Of a stretch of DNA of 64,000 nt, positions 50,644-59,845 are shown in pieces. The notes beneath the pieces are model-generated. The model did no database searches, had not been told where the DNA came from, and saw only the letters and a program-made list of their open reading frames with translations. The translations under genes and the position numbers were made by a program. Numbering within the stretch: the stretch's first letter is position 1; every line of letters begins with the position of its first letter. This DNA is from Domibacillus sp. PGB-M46 (GTDB lineage Bacteria > Bacillota > Bacilli > Bacillales > Domibacillaceae), in contig NZ_JAKGCR010000001.1 of NCBI RefSeq assembly GCF_022668875.1, positions 248,001 through 312,000 on the forward strand, given 5' to 3'.

Positions 50644-52467
50644 TCAATTCATCTCATATTGTTTCAGCTTCCGGTAAAAAGTGCTGCGGGGCATTCCAAG
50701 CTGTTTTGCTGCAGTAGGAGCATGGCCTTTTGCTTCTTTCAATACCCGCATAAATTCTTCCCGTTCGATTTCCTGGCGGCTTGTCCATTGTTTCTCATCC
50801 TCTGTCTCAAATGAGATCATGCAGTCCGCCGGCGATAAATCCGCTGGCACATCATCGCCATACAAAATACGAATACGATCCAAAATATTAAACAGCTCGC
50901 GGAAGTTTCCCGGGAATGAGTGCTGCTTCAGAACATGCAGGAGAGATGCCGGAACCATTCCTTTCCAATGTGTCCGTTTCTGGTAGTCCTGGATAAAACG
51001 TTCAAGATCGCAAAGCCGGTGGCGAAGCGGCGGCAGACTCAATGGAAACACATAAATCCGGTAAAAAAGATCCTCTCGCAGCTGTCCTTTCTTTACAAGG
51101 TCAATTAAGTTCCGGTGGGTAGCAGTAATAATCCGAATATTAACGGGGACGGGCTTGGAGGCACCAACCGGCATCACCTCCTGCTCCTGCAAAACACGCA
51201 GCAATGAAATCTGCATTTGCTCTGAAATATCACCAATCTCATCTAGAAACAGCGTGCCTCCGTCCGCATCGCGGATTTTCCCCCGGCGGCCGCTTCTGCT
51301 TGCGCCTGTAAAAGAGCCTCCTTCATAGCCGAATAACTCGCTTTCCATCAACGAAGGCGGGATGGCACCGCAGTTTACGGCAATAAACGGACCATTTTGG
51401 CGGCTGCTGTTTTCGTGAATAGCCCGCGCCAAAATTTCTTTTCCTGTGCCGGTTTCACCGTGAATGTGCACGGCTGCGTCTGTTTTAGCAACGCGTTCTG
51501 CCTGCCAAAGCACATGCTGGAATGGTTCTGCTGTACCAATGACCCCACTGTAATGAAAGGTATTGATCCAGCCGGGCGCAGCCGGTGCTTTTTTTGCAGC
51601 TGAAAACTGAACGAGGCGGCCAATTTGGTAGGAGCGCGGTTCATCGAATACATCCCGCATAACATCCTGTACCCAGGCCCTGTCCGGCAGATCCTCAAGC
51701 GGAAACGGCAAGGTCATTTGACACTTCTCTTTCATCGTGTCGTTCATCCATATAACCAAACCGGATGCAGAAACCGCCGCAATCGGAGCGGGGTGCTGGC
51801 GATAAAAAGAGGCCGTCATAATAAGCGACTGTTCGTCCATTTTCTCCATCGCTGCCCACTGCTGCTCGACCGCAAAAGAAGCGGCACATACAGCCGCCAG
51901 CATATGTTCATGACGGGAATCCTCCACAGGGCTTGTGATGTCCAATACACCTAAAAGCGTACCGTCCGGCGTGTGGATGGGAGCCGCTGAGCAGGAAAAG
52001 TGCTGGGAGGCGACCGAGTAATGCTCTGTGCCGACCACTGTAATGGCTTCTCCTGTTCTGAGAGCGGTTCCAACTGCATTCGTGCCAACGACGTCTTCTG
52101 TCCATCTGGAGCCTTCAATAAAATTGATTTTAGAGGCCTGCTTTAAAGCCGGGTCCGGACCGCGCGCTGCTAAAATGTAGCCGTCCTTATCAATAAGCAG
52201 GATGATCGTGTTTGCCTGGCGGATTGAAGTGATCATTTTATCCATAATGGGAGCTGCAATCGAAGCAAGCCGGTCATTTTTCTCCAGCCGCGTGCGAAGC
52301 TGATCCGGTGTTAAAATGTCGCTTCCTTTGCCGTCGTATGGATTGACCCCGCTCCTCTGGCATAAATACCAGGACTCTTCGATCCGTTTTTGCAGACGTG
52401 CCGTATCGAGCACTCCTTCTCTCACGAAGCGCTGCCATACATTCCGATTCACCGTTTCATTGGTCAT
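50644..52467 (-). CDS. acoR: AcoR, sigma-54-dependent activator of acetoin catabolism
   Basis: A 607-residue enhancer-binding protein. The N-terminal half holds a GAF-like sensing domain (WTEDVVGTNAVGTALRTGEA). The AAA+ domain has Walker A GETGTGKE, the sigma-54 contact loop GGSFTGA (a GSFTGA variant of GAFTGA), and DGGTLFLDEIGD. The C-terminal Fis-type HTH reads TAAKQLGMPRSTFYRKLKQY. It lies directly upstream of acoA and its -24/-12 promoter. The ATG follows GGGGAGG. Confidence 0.94.
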   Translation of the reverse strand: MTNETVNRNVWQRFVREGVLDTARLQKRIEESWYLCQRSGVNPYDGKGSDILTPDQLRTRLEKNDRLASIAAPIMDKMITSIRQANTIILLIDKDGYILAARGPDPALKQASKINFIEGSRWTEDVVGTNAVGTALRTGEAITVVGTEHYSVASQHFSCSAAPIHTPDGTLLGVLDITSPVEDSRHEHMLAAVCAASFAVEQQWAAMEKMDEQSLIMTASFYRQHPAPIAAVSASGLVIWMNDTMKEKCQMTLPFPLEDLPDRAWVQDVMRDVFDEPRSYQIGRLVQFSAAKKAPAAPGWINTFHYSGVIGTAEPFQHVLWQAERVAKTDAAVHIHGETGTGKEILARAIHENSSRQNGPFIAVNCGAIPPSLMESELFGYEGGSFTGASRSGRRGKIRDADGGTLFLDEIGDISEQMQISLLRVLQEQEVMPVGASKPVPVNIRIITATHRNLIDLVKKGQLREDLFYRIYVFPLSLPPLRHRLCDLERFIQDYQKRTHWKGMVPASLLHVLKQHSFPGNFRELFNILDRIRILYGDDVPADLSPADCMISFETEDEKQWTSRQEIEREEFMRVLKEAKGHAPTAAKQLGMPRSTFYRKLKQYEMN

Positions 52468-52560
52468 TGAAAAACCTCCCCGTTTTGAAAATGAAACATG
52501 CCTGCCCTCCGCCTAAAAGCCTTTCCTTCCGATTTTTCGTACGCTCACTCATTGCAAAAC

Positions 52561-52598
52561 AAAAAAAGCGGATAAAAGGCGATTCCTTTTATCCGCTT
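52561..52598 (-). terminator. Terminator after luxS
   Basis: AAGCGGATAAAAGG pairs with CCTTTTATCCGCTT around AATCG, followed by TTTTT on the minus strand. Confidence 0.95.
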
Positions 52599-52611
52599 GT
52601 CAGCCCACGGC

Positions 52612-53079
52612 TTACCCGGCAAATACTTCTGTCCATTCTTGACGTTTAGCAAGCATATTGCGCGCGACTTCTTTTGCACCTTCCAGGCTGTGGCTTGCTG
52701 CCCAGCCGCACTGCACTTCGTTGCAGGCAGGCACCTCTGTCGCTTCCAGCACGTCTTGTAATGTTTTTTCAAGGATGTTTAAAATGTCATCGTAATCTTC
52801 GTGATTGATCACAGCGATGTAGTAGCCTGTCTGGCATCCCATTGGGCTGATGTCAACAATTTTATCCGAATGGTTACGGCTGAATTCCGCCATCATGTGC
52901 TCCAATGAATGAAGAGCTGGCATTTCCATATGCTCCTTGTTCGGCTGGCAGAAACGAATATCGTATTTTAAAATTTTGTCCCCGTTTTGGCCTTCTTTTA
53001 CGCCGGCAAGGCGGACATAAGGCGCTTTTACTTTTGTATGGTCTAAATTAAAGCTTTCTACGTTCATTTCTTTTGTCAT
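52612..53079 (-). CDS. luxS: S-ribosylhomocysteine lyase (AI-2 synthase)
   Basis: A 155-residue LuxS. The metal site is HSLEHMMAE (the two His) with the catalytic Cys in [16 protein letters not shown]. It splits S-ribosylhomocysteine into homocysteine and the AI-2 precursor, closing the activated methyl cycle; it thus supplies homocysteine for enzymes such as the MmuM in this window. The ATG follows AAAGAGG. It has its own terminator. Confidence 0.97.
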   Translation of the reverse strand: MTKEMNVESFNLDHTKVKAPYVRLAGVKEGQNGDKILKYDIRFCQPNKEHMEMPALHSLEHMMAEFSRNHSDKIVDISPMGCQTGYYIAVINHEDYDDILNILEKTLQDVLEATEVPACNEVQCGWAASHSLEGAKEVARNMLAKRQEWTEVFAG

Positions 53080-53108
53080 GTTTAAAAACCTCTTTTCTTT
53101 TTACTATA

Positions 53109-53663
53109 TCATTCCATCGCAAAAAGGGAAACTTGCTTCCAGCTTCCCTCTTCTTTTTGAAATACCATCATCTGCCGGGTGGTCTGGCTGACTTCTTTGC
53201 CTGTTTTGATATCCTTCGACGTCGATTTCATATTCATGAAAACGTTGGCGGTTTGAGCCGTTTGATCGTACTGGATAATCGTTATATTTGCCGGCTCCAT
53301 CACAGCATCAAATGTTTGAAATACTTTTTGTACATACGCTTTTTCTTCATCATAGTCAAATGACTTCGGATTTTTGGAAATAGCCGCCATATAGCCATCA
53401 AGATCTTTGTTATTGAATGACTGGATTTGCTGGTTCAGCGCAGCCAGAATAGCCGCCCTTTCCTCGGGGGGAATATTACTTGCTTCTTCAATAGGCGCCC
53501 GCACTGTGTCACTTTCTTTTGTTTCGGCTGTTCCGTGTGTTTCCTGCCCGGTGCGGCTTGATTCACCGTCCTCTGCTGAGTAAGCGGCCCGGTCGTTTTT
53601 CTCTCCGCATCCTGTGAGCAGTACACCGGTTAAAAAAAGAGCAGCTGTCCATTTATGGTTCAC
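53109..53663 (-). CDS. Lipoprotein of unknown function (NTF2-like C-terminus)
   Basis: A 184-residue lipoprotein. The signal peptide ends in the lipobox LLTGC followed by a charged, disordered linker. The C-terminal part (AALNQQIQSFNNKDLDGYMA, VFQTFDAVMEPANITIIQYD) has the look of an NTF2/SnoaL-like fold. I recognise no specific family. The GTG at 53663 is preferred because it begins a proper signal peptide; its ribosome site (AAGGATG) is rather far. It lies just upstream of luxS in the same direction. Confidence 0.7.
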   Translation of the reverse strand: MNHKWTAALFLTGVLLTGCGEKNDRAAYSAEDGESSRTGQETHGTAETKESDTVRAPIEEASNIPPEERAAILAALNQQIQSFNNKDLDGYMAAISKNPKSFDYDEEKAYVQKVFQTFDAVMEPANITIIQYDQTAQTANVFMNMKSTSKDIKTGKEVSQTTRQMMVFQKEEGSWKQVSLFAME

Positions 53664-53753
53664 CGTCCGTGCACATCCTTCCAAGGCCTGTCCAAAAGAA
53701 ATGCGGCATCGCACCTCCCGCCTTTGATCCTTATTTCTTTTTTATTGTAAAAG

Positions 53754-53792
53754 AAAAAAGGGCCGCGCTCAACCAGCGCAGGCCGTTTTTTC
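53754..53792. terminator. Hairpin terminator between the lipoprotein and the Tyr/Pro-rich gene
   Basis: GGCC-T-GCGCT pairs with AGCGC-GGCC (one bulge) with T-runs on both strands, just after the stop at 53791 on the minus strand. Confidence 0.75.
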
Positions 53793-53976
53793 AATAATAA
53801 CGTCTGAAGGGCGGACGGCCGTAGAAAATCGGCGTCAATAAGCTTCCTGTTAAGCCGCCGAAAAATCCACCTAAAAATGGATTCTGGTAGCCGCCATAGT
53901 AATAAGGAGGCTGATAATACGGCGGGTATGGCGGATACGGATAATAATAAGGCGGGCGTACATTGAACGGACTCAT
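53791..53976 (-). CDS. Small Tyr/Pro-rich protein, possibly a coat-like protein
   Basis: A 61-residue protein rich in Pro and Tyr (PPYYYPYPPYPPYYQPP), followed by GGFFGGLTGSLLTPIFYG. Such composition is seen in small spore-coat or surface proteins of Bacillus, but no family is firmly recognised. The ATG at 53976 follows AAAGGAG at good distance; an earlier in-frame ATG at 53982 is too close. A terminator follows directly. Confidence 0.65.
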   Translation of the reverse strand: MSPFNVRPPYYYPYPPYPPYYQPPYYYGGYQNPFLGGFFGGLTGSLLTPIFYGRPPFRRYY

Positions 53977-54082
53977 CTTCATCGCTCCTTTCGCTTGTAG
54001 TGTATGCAGCAAAAGAAAGGGTGGTGAGTGCCCGGTTATCGTGGTGAATAGGTGCCGCCTCTCGTTTATCCGCCGTTCTTCT

Positions 54083-54112
54083 AAAAAAAAAGCCCCATCA
54101 AGGGACTTTTTT
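54083..54112 (-). terminator. Terminator after degU
   Basis: AGTCCC and GGGGCT pair (one G-T) around TTGAT, followed by a run of nine T on the minus strand, directly after the degU stop. Confidence 0.8.
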
Positions 54113-54118
54113 AGTTTT

Positions 54119-54799
54119 TTAGCGAACTTCCACCCAGCCTTTTTTGATGGCTGTTACAACCGCTTGTGTGCGGTCATTTACATTCATTTTTTGCAAGATG
54201 TTGCTCACATGGTTTTTAACTGTTTTCTCGCTGATATATAGAGCTTCCCCGATACCACGGTTGCTTTTTCCGTCAGCCAGCAGCTGAAGTACTTCGCACT
54301 CGCGGCGTGTCAGCAGGTGAAGCGGACGGACAACCTCTGTTTGTTGGAACCCTTTTCCTTTTCCGTCATCTGTTGAAAGACGGCGGTAATCCGCAATCAG
54401 GTTGTGCGTCACACGCGGGTGAAGATATGATCCGCCATCTGCCACCACTTTAACTGCTTCTACGAGCTCTTCTGCATCCATTTCCTTCAGCAGGTAACCG
54501 AGTGCGCCGGACTGAAGGGCATGGGTTACATAGTTTTCATCATCGTGAATCGACAAAATAATGACTTTTGTGTCCGGGTGTTTATCTACGAGCTTGCGTG
54601 TTGCTTCCACTCCATTCACTTCCGGCATGTTAATATCCATGATGACAACATCCGGGTTGTACTCTTCAACGAGCGAAAGTGCTTCCGTTCCGTCATCTCC
54701 CTCTGCAAGCACTTCAAACGACTCTTCAAAATCAAGAATACGTTTTACCCCTTCACGGAATAATTGATGGTCGTCAATAATAACAATTTTCGTTGTCAT
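54119..54799 (-). CDS. degU: DegU response regulator
   Basis: A 226-residue NarL-type response regulator. The phospho-acceptor is D55 in VVIMDINMP, with D9/D10 in the acid pocket. The C-terminal LuxR-type HTH reads [20 protein letters not shown] and [20 protein letters not shown]. It controls the switch between motility, biofilm, competence and secreted enzymes in B. subtilis. It lies 13 bp after degS in one operon. Confidence 0.97.
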   Translation of the reverse strand: MTTKIVIIDDHQLFREGVKRILDFEESFEVLAEGDDGTEALSLVEEYNPDVVIMDINMPEVNGVEATRKLVDKHPDTKVIILSIHDDENYVTHALQSGALGYLLKEMDAEELVEAVKVVADGGSYLHPRVTHNLIADYRRLSTDDGKGKGFQQTEVVRPLHLLTRRECEVLQLLADGKSNRGIGEALYISEKTVKNHVSNILQKMNVNDRTQAVVTAIKKGWVEVR

Positions 54800-54812
54800 C
54801 GTCTTTCCTCCT

Positions 54813-55979
54813 CTAAGTCAATGGCTGCTCAATGATTGGAACGCTGATTAAAACGACTGTTCCTTCAGCTGGTTTCGACCGAATCGTAATGTCTCCATCC
54901 AGCAGGTCAATTCGCTCCTTCATTCCCATTATGCCAAAAGAGCCTGATTTTTTCTTGTTCACGTCAAACCCTTTGCCGTTGTCTTTCACAACAGCTAATA
55001 CTTGCTCTTTTTTTATTTCCAGTTTTACTTGAATCTCAGTTGCATTTGCATGTTTTAATGCATTTTGGACAGACTCCTGAATCAGCCGGAACAGCGCTAC
55101 TTCCATATTGGACGGAAGCCGTTTTTCAAGACCGATGTTGGAAAACGTGATGTCCGGCGCAGCGTTTTGAGAACGGATGTATTCGCTGACAGTAGCTAAA
55201 TACTTTTTAAGCGTTGGAATCAAGCCAAGGTCATCGAGCGCCATCGGACGCAGATCGTAAATAATCCGGCGCACTTCATACAGCGCGGAGCGGACCATTT
55301 TTTTCAGATCGCGAATTTCCTTGAAGGCCGCTTCCACGCCCCGTTCGCGGTACAGCTTCTCGATTAAATCGGAACGCATTAATACGTTCGCCATCATCTG
55401 AGCCGGCCCGTCATGAATCTCGCGGGATAAACGCTTTCGTTCTTCTTCCTGTGCTTCCATCACCTGCAGGCCAAAAGCCTGCTTGGACTGGGCATCTTCA
55501 AGCGCCCGGCCGAACGCCTTCATATCCTGGGTTAAATAGTTCAGGACAACAGCGGTTTGTGAAATAAGCTGTTCCGCCCGCTCGATCGTTGTATGTACGG
55601 ATAAAAGCCGGCGGTCCAGTTCATTGCGGCGGTCTATGAGCTGCTTTTCGTTTTGCCGCAAAACGAGCAGCTTCACTTGTAAATCATGAGCCTGTTCATA
55701 GGCCTTGCGCACAACTTCCTCTGAATGTACAGAAAAGTCGCGGCTTACTTCTGAAAGCCGCTTTCGTGCCATTTTCACTTTTCGTTCCAGTGCTTCCTGT
55801 TCTACAATGGAGGAATGAATTTGGCTTTTGATCTGCTGGAGCTCTTTCAATAGGGCTTCATAATCAACCCTGCTTTGTTCAGCAATTGAAAAAATTTGGC
55901 CTTTGCTTTGATCAACGGTTTCCACCATTTTATCCAAAATTGTATCAAGAAGTTTGGTATCCGAGTTTCGCATTAACAT
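54813..55979 (-). CDS. degS: DegS sensor histidine kinase
   Basis: A 388-residue soluble kinase. The N-terminal half is a long coiled-coil sensory region ([20 protein letters not shown]-type helices). The phospho-acceptor motif is [15 protein letters not shown], and the HATPase motif is DNGKGFD with [17 protein letters not shown]. It has no membrane segment, as for B. subtilis DegS. The ATG follows GGAAGGAAA. It forms an operon with degU. Confidence 0.96.
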   Translation of the reverse strand: MLMRNSDTKLLDTILDKMVETVDQSKGQIFSIAEQSRVDYEALLKELQQIKSQIHSSIVEQEALERKVKMARKRLSEVSRDFSVHSEEVVRKAYEQAHDLQVKLLVLRQNEKQLIDRRNELDRRLLSVHTTIERAEQLISQTAVVLNYLTQDMKAFGRALEDAQSKQAFGLQVMEAQEEERKRLSREIHDGPAQMMANVLMRSDLIEKLYRERGVEAAFKEIRDLKKMVRSALYEVRRIIYDLRPMALDDLGLIPTLKKYLATVSEYIRSQNAAPDITFSNIGLEKRLPSNMEVALFRLIQESVQNALKHANATEIQVKLEIKKEQVLAVVKDNGKGFDVNKKKSGSFGIMGMKERIDLLDGDITIRSKPAEGTVVLISVPIIEQPLT

Positions 55980-56300
55980 AAGCGGTTTCCTTCCAAATGA
56001 AATGAATGGGACCTGTCCAAAAGATACAGCACCTATTTCACACAGCTATATCTTTTGATGGTGGAAATAATGCATAGTTTACCTTAAATCACTCAAAAAA
56101 GACCCGGTGAAAATCTCACACGGAAAGGACATTCTCATTATATCATTACAGGAGGAAACGAACATTAAAGTTTATTTACGATTCGTTTAAAAGTATTTCG
56201 AAGCATGTCTCTTTTCATCCGGACTTTTTTCCTTTACGATAAACTATCAATACCGAATACCCTTATTTCTCATTTTTAAACCTAATAAGGAGGAATTTTT
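55980..56300. promoter_or_regulatory. Divergent region with a long hairpin upstream of degS
   Basis: The 320-bp gap between degS and yvyE has one striking feature. CAAAAGATACAGC (56018-56030) pairs with GCTATATCTTTTG (56045-56057) with 12 of 13 matches around a 14-nt loop. There is no T-run on either side, so it is not a terminator; it would lie in the degS leader. A TATAAT on the minus strand further upstream may be the degS -10 box. No gene is seen. Confidence 0.5.
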
Positions 56301-56939
56301 TTGTTATCTTACTACAAAACGGTGAAAACAGCCGGCACTCATGAAATTGTCATTCAAAAATCGCGTTTTATCGCACATACCGCGAGAGTAGAATCTGCTG
56401 AGGAAGCGATCGCGTTTATTGACCAAATTAAAAAACAGCACTGGAATGCAACGCATAACTGCTCTGCTTATATGATTGGCGAGCACGACCACATTCAAAA
56501 AGCAAACGATGATGGCGAACCGTCCGGCACTGCCGGCCTGCCTATTTTGGAAGTCATAAAAAAAAGAGAACTGAAAGATACAGCGATCGTAGTGACACGC
56601 TACTTTGGCGGCATTAAACTCGGAGCGGGAGGCCTGATCCGCGCATACGGCAAAGCCGCATCTGAAGGCTTGAATGCAGCCGGCATTGTCGAACGCCGTC
56701 TTATGAAGGTTATGACAGCCTCGATTGATTATACATGGCTTGGCAAAATTGAAAACGAACTGCGTGCCTCCAGTTATGAATTAAAAGAAATCCGTTATGC
56801 GGAAGGCGTAGAGGTGGACGTGTTTGTGGAAGAAGGGCAAGCCGGCGCTTTTTGCGGATGGATAACGGAACTGACAAACGGGCAGGCTGTTTTCAAAGAA
56901 GGCGACGTTTTATACATGGAAAAAGAAGTCGAATTTTAA
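56301..56939 (+). CDS. yvyE: YigZ/IMPACT family protein YvyE
   Basis: A 212-residue IMPACT-family protein. The conserved core DDGEPSGTAGLPIL and VVTRYFGGIKLGAGGLIRAY is intact, as is the C-terminal DUF1949-like half. The biological role is not settled; IMPACT proteins in eukaryotes inhibit Gcn2. A TTG start at 56301 follows AAGGAGG. Its position between degS and tagU is conserved in B. subtilis. Confidence 0.93.
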   Translation: MLSYYKTVKTAGTHEIVIQKSRFIAHTARVESAEEAIAFIDQIKKQHWNATHNCSAYMIGEHDHIQKANDDGEPSGTAGLPILEVIKKRELKDTAIVVTRYFGGIKLGAGGLIRAYGKAASEGLNAAGIVERRLMKVMTASIDYTWLGKIENELRASSYELKEIRYAEGVEVDVFVEEGQAGAFCGWITELTNGQAVFKEGDVLYMEKEVEF

Positions 56940-56945
56940 AAAAAT

Positions 56946-56975
56946 TTGAATGAACTTATCCTTTCATAGTAAAAT
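56946..56975 (+). promoter_or_regulatory. Sigma-A promoter of tagU
   Basis: TTGAAT and TAAAAT are 18 bp apart, immediately after the yvyE stop and 48 bp upstream of the tagU start. Confidence 0.6.
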
Positions 56976-57022
56976 AGTAGATGGTTTAAAATTTGATATT
57001 ACATCTAAAAGGAGATAAATAC

Positions 57023-58063
57023 ATGAGTTCACCCAATCAACGCATGGGTCGGCGCCGAAAGAAAACGCAAAAACGCCGTATTTTATTTTTTACGCTTTTT
57101 CTTCCGGTGCTGCTCGTTGTTTTTACTGGTGCAGGCTACGGCGCTTTTCTTTATAAGAAAGCCGAAACGATTGTATCAGATTCTTATATGACGGACGGAC
57201 GCGAAAAATCGGCCCTGCGTGATGCGGACGTTCATCCGCTTGAGGATAATATTTCAATTTTGTTTATGGGAATTGATGACAATAACAAACGGAAATATGG
57301 GGACAATACCCGGACAGATGCACTTGTCTTGGCTACGTTAAATGTAAAAGACAAAACGATTAAAATGCTTAGTATTCCACGTGACACGTATGCATACATC
57401 CCCGAAGAAGATGATTACAATAAAATTAACCATGCACACGTTGTCGGCGGCCCGACGGCTACGATCGAAGCGGTTGAGGAACTGCTTGATGTACCAGTCG
57501 ACTACTACGTGCGCTTAAACTTCTACGCTTTCGTTGACGTCGTCAACGCATTAGACGGCATTAAATTTAATGTACCGTACGACATTAGAGAAAAAGATTC
57601 AAGCGACGTCCACTATACGTACGTTAAAGAAGGACTTCAAACATTAAACGGAGAAGAAGCATTAGCGGTGGCCCGGACACGTCATGCCGACAGCGATATT
57701 GAGCGCGGCAAACGCCAGCAGCAGATCCTTCAGGCCATTGCGAAAAAAGCGACTTCCTTTAACTCCATTACGAAATATGATGAATTACTAGAAGCAGTTG
57801 GTTCCAACATGCGGACAAACCTGACGTTCAGTGAAATGAAATCGCTCATTACGTACGCAGAAACTGACCAAGGCTTAAATTATGAGTCCCTTGCGCTTAA
57901 AGGAGCAGACGACTTCCTGCCTTCAGGTGCTTATATTTACCGGGCGGATGAAACAGAACTTGAAGTGGTCAAAGGCAAATTACAGCGCCATCTTGATATC
58001 GAGCCATCCGATGATTCAGATGAAGACAGCGAATCCGAAGAGGAATCATACAGCACAGAATAA
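57023..58063 (+). CDS. tagU: LytR-CpsA-Psr family wall-polymer ligase
   Basis: A 346-residue LCP protein that attaches teichoic acid or another wall polymer to peptidoglycan. A basic N-terminus precedes one membrane helix (FFTLFLPVLLVVFTGAGYG). The LCP motifs NTRTDALVLATLN, MLSIPRDTYAYIP, and ARTRHADSDIERGKRQQQIL are all present. The tail is acidic and Ser-rich. The ATG at 57023 follows AAAGGAG; upstream in-frame codons precede it. It matches B. subtilis TagU by position and sequence. Confidence 0.95.
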   Translation: MSSPNQRMGRRRKKTQKRRILFFTLFLPVLLVVFTGAGYGAFLYKKAETIVSDSYMTDGREKSALRDADVHPLEDNISILFMGIDDNNKRKYGDNTRTDALVLATLNVKDKTIKMLSIPRDTYAYIPEEDDYNKINHAHVVGGPTATIEAVEELLDVPVDYYVRLNFYAFVDVVNALDGIKFNVPYDIREKDSSDVHYTYVKEGLQTLNGEEALAVARTRHADSDIERGKRQQQILQAIAKKATSFNSITKYDELLEAVGSNMRTNLTFSEMKSLITYAETDQGLNYESLALKGADDFLPSGAYIYRADETELEVVKGKLQRHLDIEPSDDSDEDSESEEESYSTE

Positions 58064-58065
58064 AA

Positions 58066-58100
58066 GAAAACCCGCTATCCTAATTGATAGCGGGTTTTCA
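58066..58100 (+). terminator. Terminator after tagU
   Basis: AAAACCCGCTATC pairs with GATAGCGGGTTTT around CTAATT, followed by a T-run. Two related hairpins lie at 58425-58450 and 58488-58520. Confidence 0.9.
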
Positions 58101-58245
58101 TTGTATAGACAAAGTCTTTCGCTTTTAAAAAAGAGCCGATAAGTGGTGTTAAAGATCCATAAGCAAGGAATGAATAGACATTTTCTCTTTTTCAACAGAA
58201 AGTTACGACCTTATTCGCTTTATACCATCTTGTCGCAAGCCACTT

Positions 58246-58368
58246 GGCGGCGGGAGGGCAGCACAGACTCCTATAGGACAAACGGGCAGCTCAGACCGGT
58301 GGAGCCGCCGGGCGAAGTCGGGCTCAGCGCCTGCCCCATGGAAAGCGGAGCTGCCTGGACGCCGCTGG
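58246..58368. repeat. Second dispersed Bacillaceae intergenic repeat element
   Basis: Outer arms GGCGGCGGGAGGGCAGC (58246-58262) and GCTGCCTGGACGCCGC (58350-58365) are inverted. Between them lie GACTCCTATAGGACAAACGG and GGCTCAGCGCCTGCCCC, which I recognise as a common GC-rich intergenic element in Bacillaceae. It has no credible coding content and different base composition from its flanks. The family match is from memory. Confidence 0.6.
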
Positions 58369-58420
58369 TCCATCCCATTCATGTGCACAGTCATTCATAT
58401 CATTTATCTACAGTCTGAAA

Positions 58421-58450
58421 CCCGCTATCCTAAGACAGCGGATTTTTTGA
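58421..58450 (+). terminator. Chimeric hairpin next to the repeat element
   Basis: CCGCTATC and GACAGCGG pair imperfectly, followed by ATTTTTTG. Its left arm matches the tagU terminator and its right arm the tagO terminator. Confidence 0.6.
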
Positions 58451-58487
58451 ACTGCGACAGCTCTCTGTTGTTTTGCTTTGTTCACGT

Positions 58488-58520
58488 AAAAACCGCTGTC
58501 TTTATAGACAGCGGTTTTTA
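58488..58520. terminator. Bidirectional terminator after tagO
   Basis: AAAAACCGCTGTC pairs with GACAGCGGTTTTT around TTTATA, with T-runs on both strands. It ends tagO, which stops at 58525. Confidence 0.9.
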
Positions 58521-58524
58521 CTGA

Positions 58525-59592
58525 TTACATATTCTTTTTTGTTCCGCCTCTGACAAAGTTCAAAAGCGGCTTATAGTCGTTGCCGATAAGCCCGATGCTT
58601 TCAACGAAAATTTCAATGGCAATGGTAATCACAGCCATCATAATAATGGCACCCCATAGCGTGGCCATTGAGAAAATAATCGCTGCAAGGCCGAACATCA
58701 TCGCGATCATATAAATGATCAAAACGGTTTGTTTATGTGTATAGCCTGTCCGAAGCAGGCAGTGATGAAGATGCGATTTATCTGGTGCAGAAATAGGCTG
58801 CTTGTTCAGCTTCCGGCGGATAATCGCAAAAATCGTATCCGAAATCGGCACACCCAGAATGATAATCGGAATAATCAAGGAAACAACGGTGATATTTTTA
58901 AAGCCAAGCAGGGATACGACGGAAATAATAAAGCCGAGAAACAGCGCGCCCGTATCTCCCATAAAGATTTTTGCAGGATGGAAATTATACTTTAAAAAGC
59001 CGATTGTGCTGGCCGCCACAATAAGCGCGATGCTCATAACGTACACATCGCCTTTTAAAAAGGCCATAAAACTGATGGTAAACAAAGCAATCGTTGAAAC
59101 ACCGGCTGCCAGTCCGTCCAGACCATCAATTAAATTAATGGCATTTGTAATCGCCACAATCCAGATAATCGTCAATGGAATACTTAAAAAACTGTTGAAT
59201 TCAATGGTCCCGCCAAACGGCAGGTTAAAGAAATCAAGGCGGACATCTCCATAGACAACGACCACAAGAGCAGCTGCAATTTGTCCGGCAAGCTTCACTT
59301 TTGCGGAAAGCTCAAAGCGGTCATCAAACACGCCCGTCAGGATGATAATAAAACTTCCAATGATAATAGCGGGGTTCATCAGCGGCAGATCGTACGGTGC
59401 GTCCGGACGCAAAACAAGCATGCCAATCAAGAAGCTGATAAAGATGGCCAGCCCGCCCATACGCGGCATAATACGCTGATGCACTTTCCGGTAGTTTGGT
59501 TTGTCAACAGCTCCAATGGCGATAGCGAATTTTTTCACAAATGGTGTAATGGCTAGAGAAGCCAGTACACAGATAATAAAAGCAACAACCAT
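58525..59592 (-). CDS. tagO: TagO, undecaprenyl-phosphate GlcNAc-1-phosphate transferase
   Basis: A 355-residue membrane enzyme of the MraY/WecA/TagO family with about eleven membrane helices. It makes the first lipid-linked sugar for wall teichoic acid and related polymers. Signature parts are RKVHQRIMPRMGGLAIF, TNAINLIDGLDGLAAG, KIFMGDTGALFLGF and SHLHHCLLRTG. The ATG at 59592 follows GAGGGAGGAT; the longer upstream frame lacks a ribosome site. TATAAT boxes at 59669-59674 and 59688-59693 (minus strand) may be the promoter. Confidence 0.94.
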   Translation of the reverse strand: MVVAFIICVLASLAITPFVKKFAIAIGAVDKPNYRKVHQRIMPRMGGLAIFISFLIGMLVLRPDAPYDLPLMNPAIIIGSFIIILTGVFDDRFELSAKVKLAGQIAAALVVVVYGDVRLDFFNLPFGGTIEFNSFLSIPLTIIWIVAITNAINLIDGLDGLAAGVSTIALFTISFMAFLKGDVYVMSIALIVAASTIGFLKYNFHPAKIFMGDTGALFLGFIISVVSLLGFKNITVVSLIIPIIILGVPISDTIFAIIRRKLNKQPISAPDKSHLHHCLLRTGYTHKQTVLIIYMIAMMFGLAAIIFSMATLWGAIIMMAVITIAIEIFVESIGLIGNDYKPLLNFVRGGTKKNM

Positions 59593-59845
59593 AAGATCCT
59601 CCCTCTGTTGGCCAGAAGCATAGTGTATATGATGAACGTCATTATTTTTATTTGCCCTCAATTTCAACATTATAAGCCCAAACCATCATTATATCCACCA
59701 TAAACATGAAAAAGACCTGATATTTTCTTTCATGCTGTCTTCTGTTAAGATAAGGATGGGCAGCTGCATGCACGGCATCCAGCTATCATGCCTTTGTAAA
59801 CCGCATGAGACGGGCCCATGGACGTATTCTGGGGAGTGAAATAAA

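Noticed and set aside
56164-56190. Eight-codon leader peptide after a good AGGAGG site
   Set aside because: It would need an ATT start codon and its peptide shows no sense as a leader.
58143-58418. Reading frame across the GC-rich repeat between tagU and tagO
   Set aside because: It follows the inverted-repeat element and has no ribosome site or protein-like pattern.
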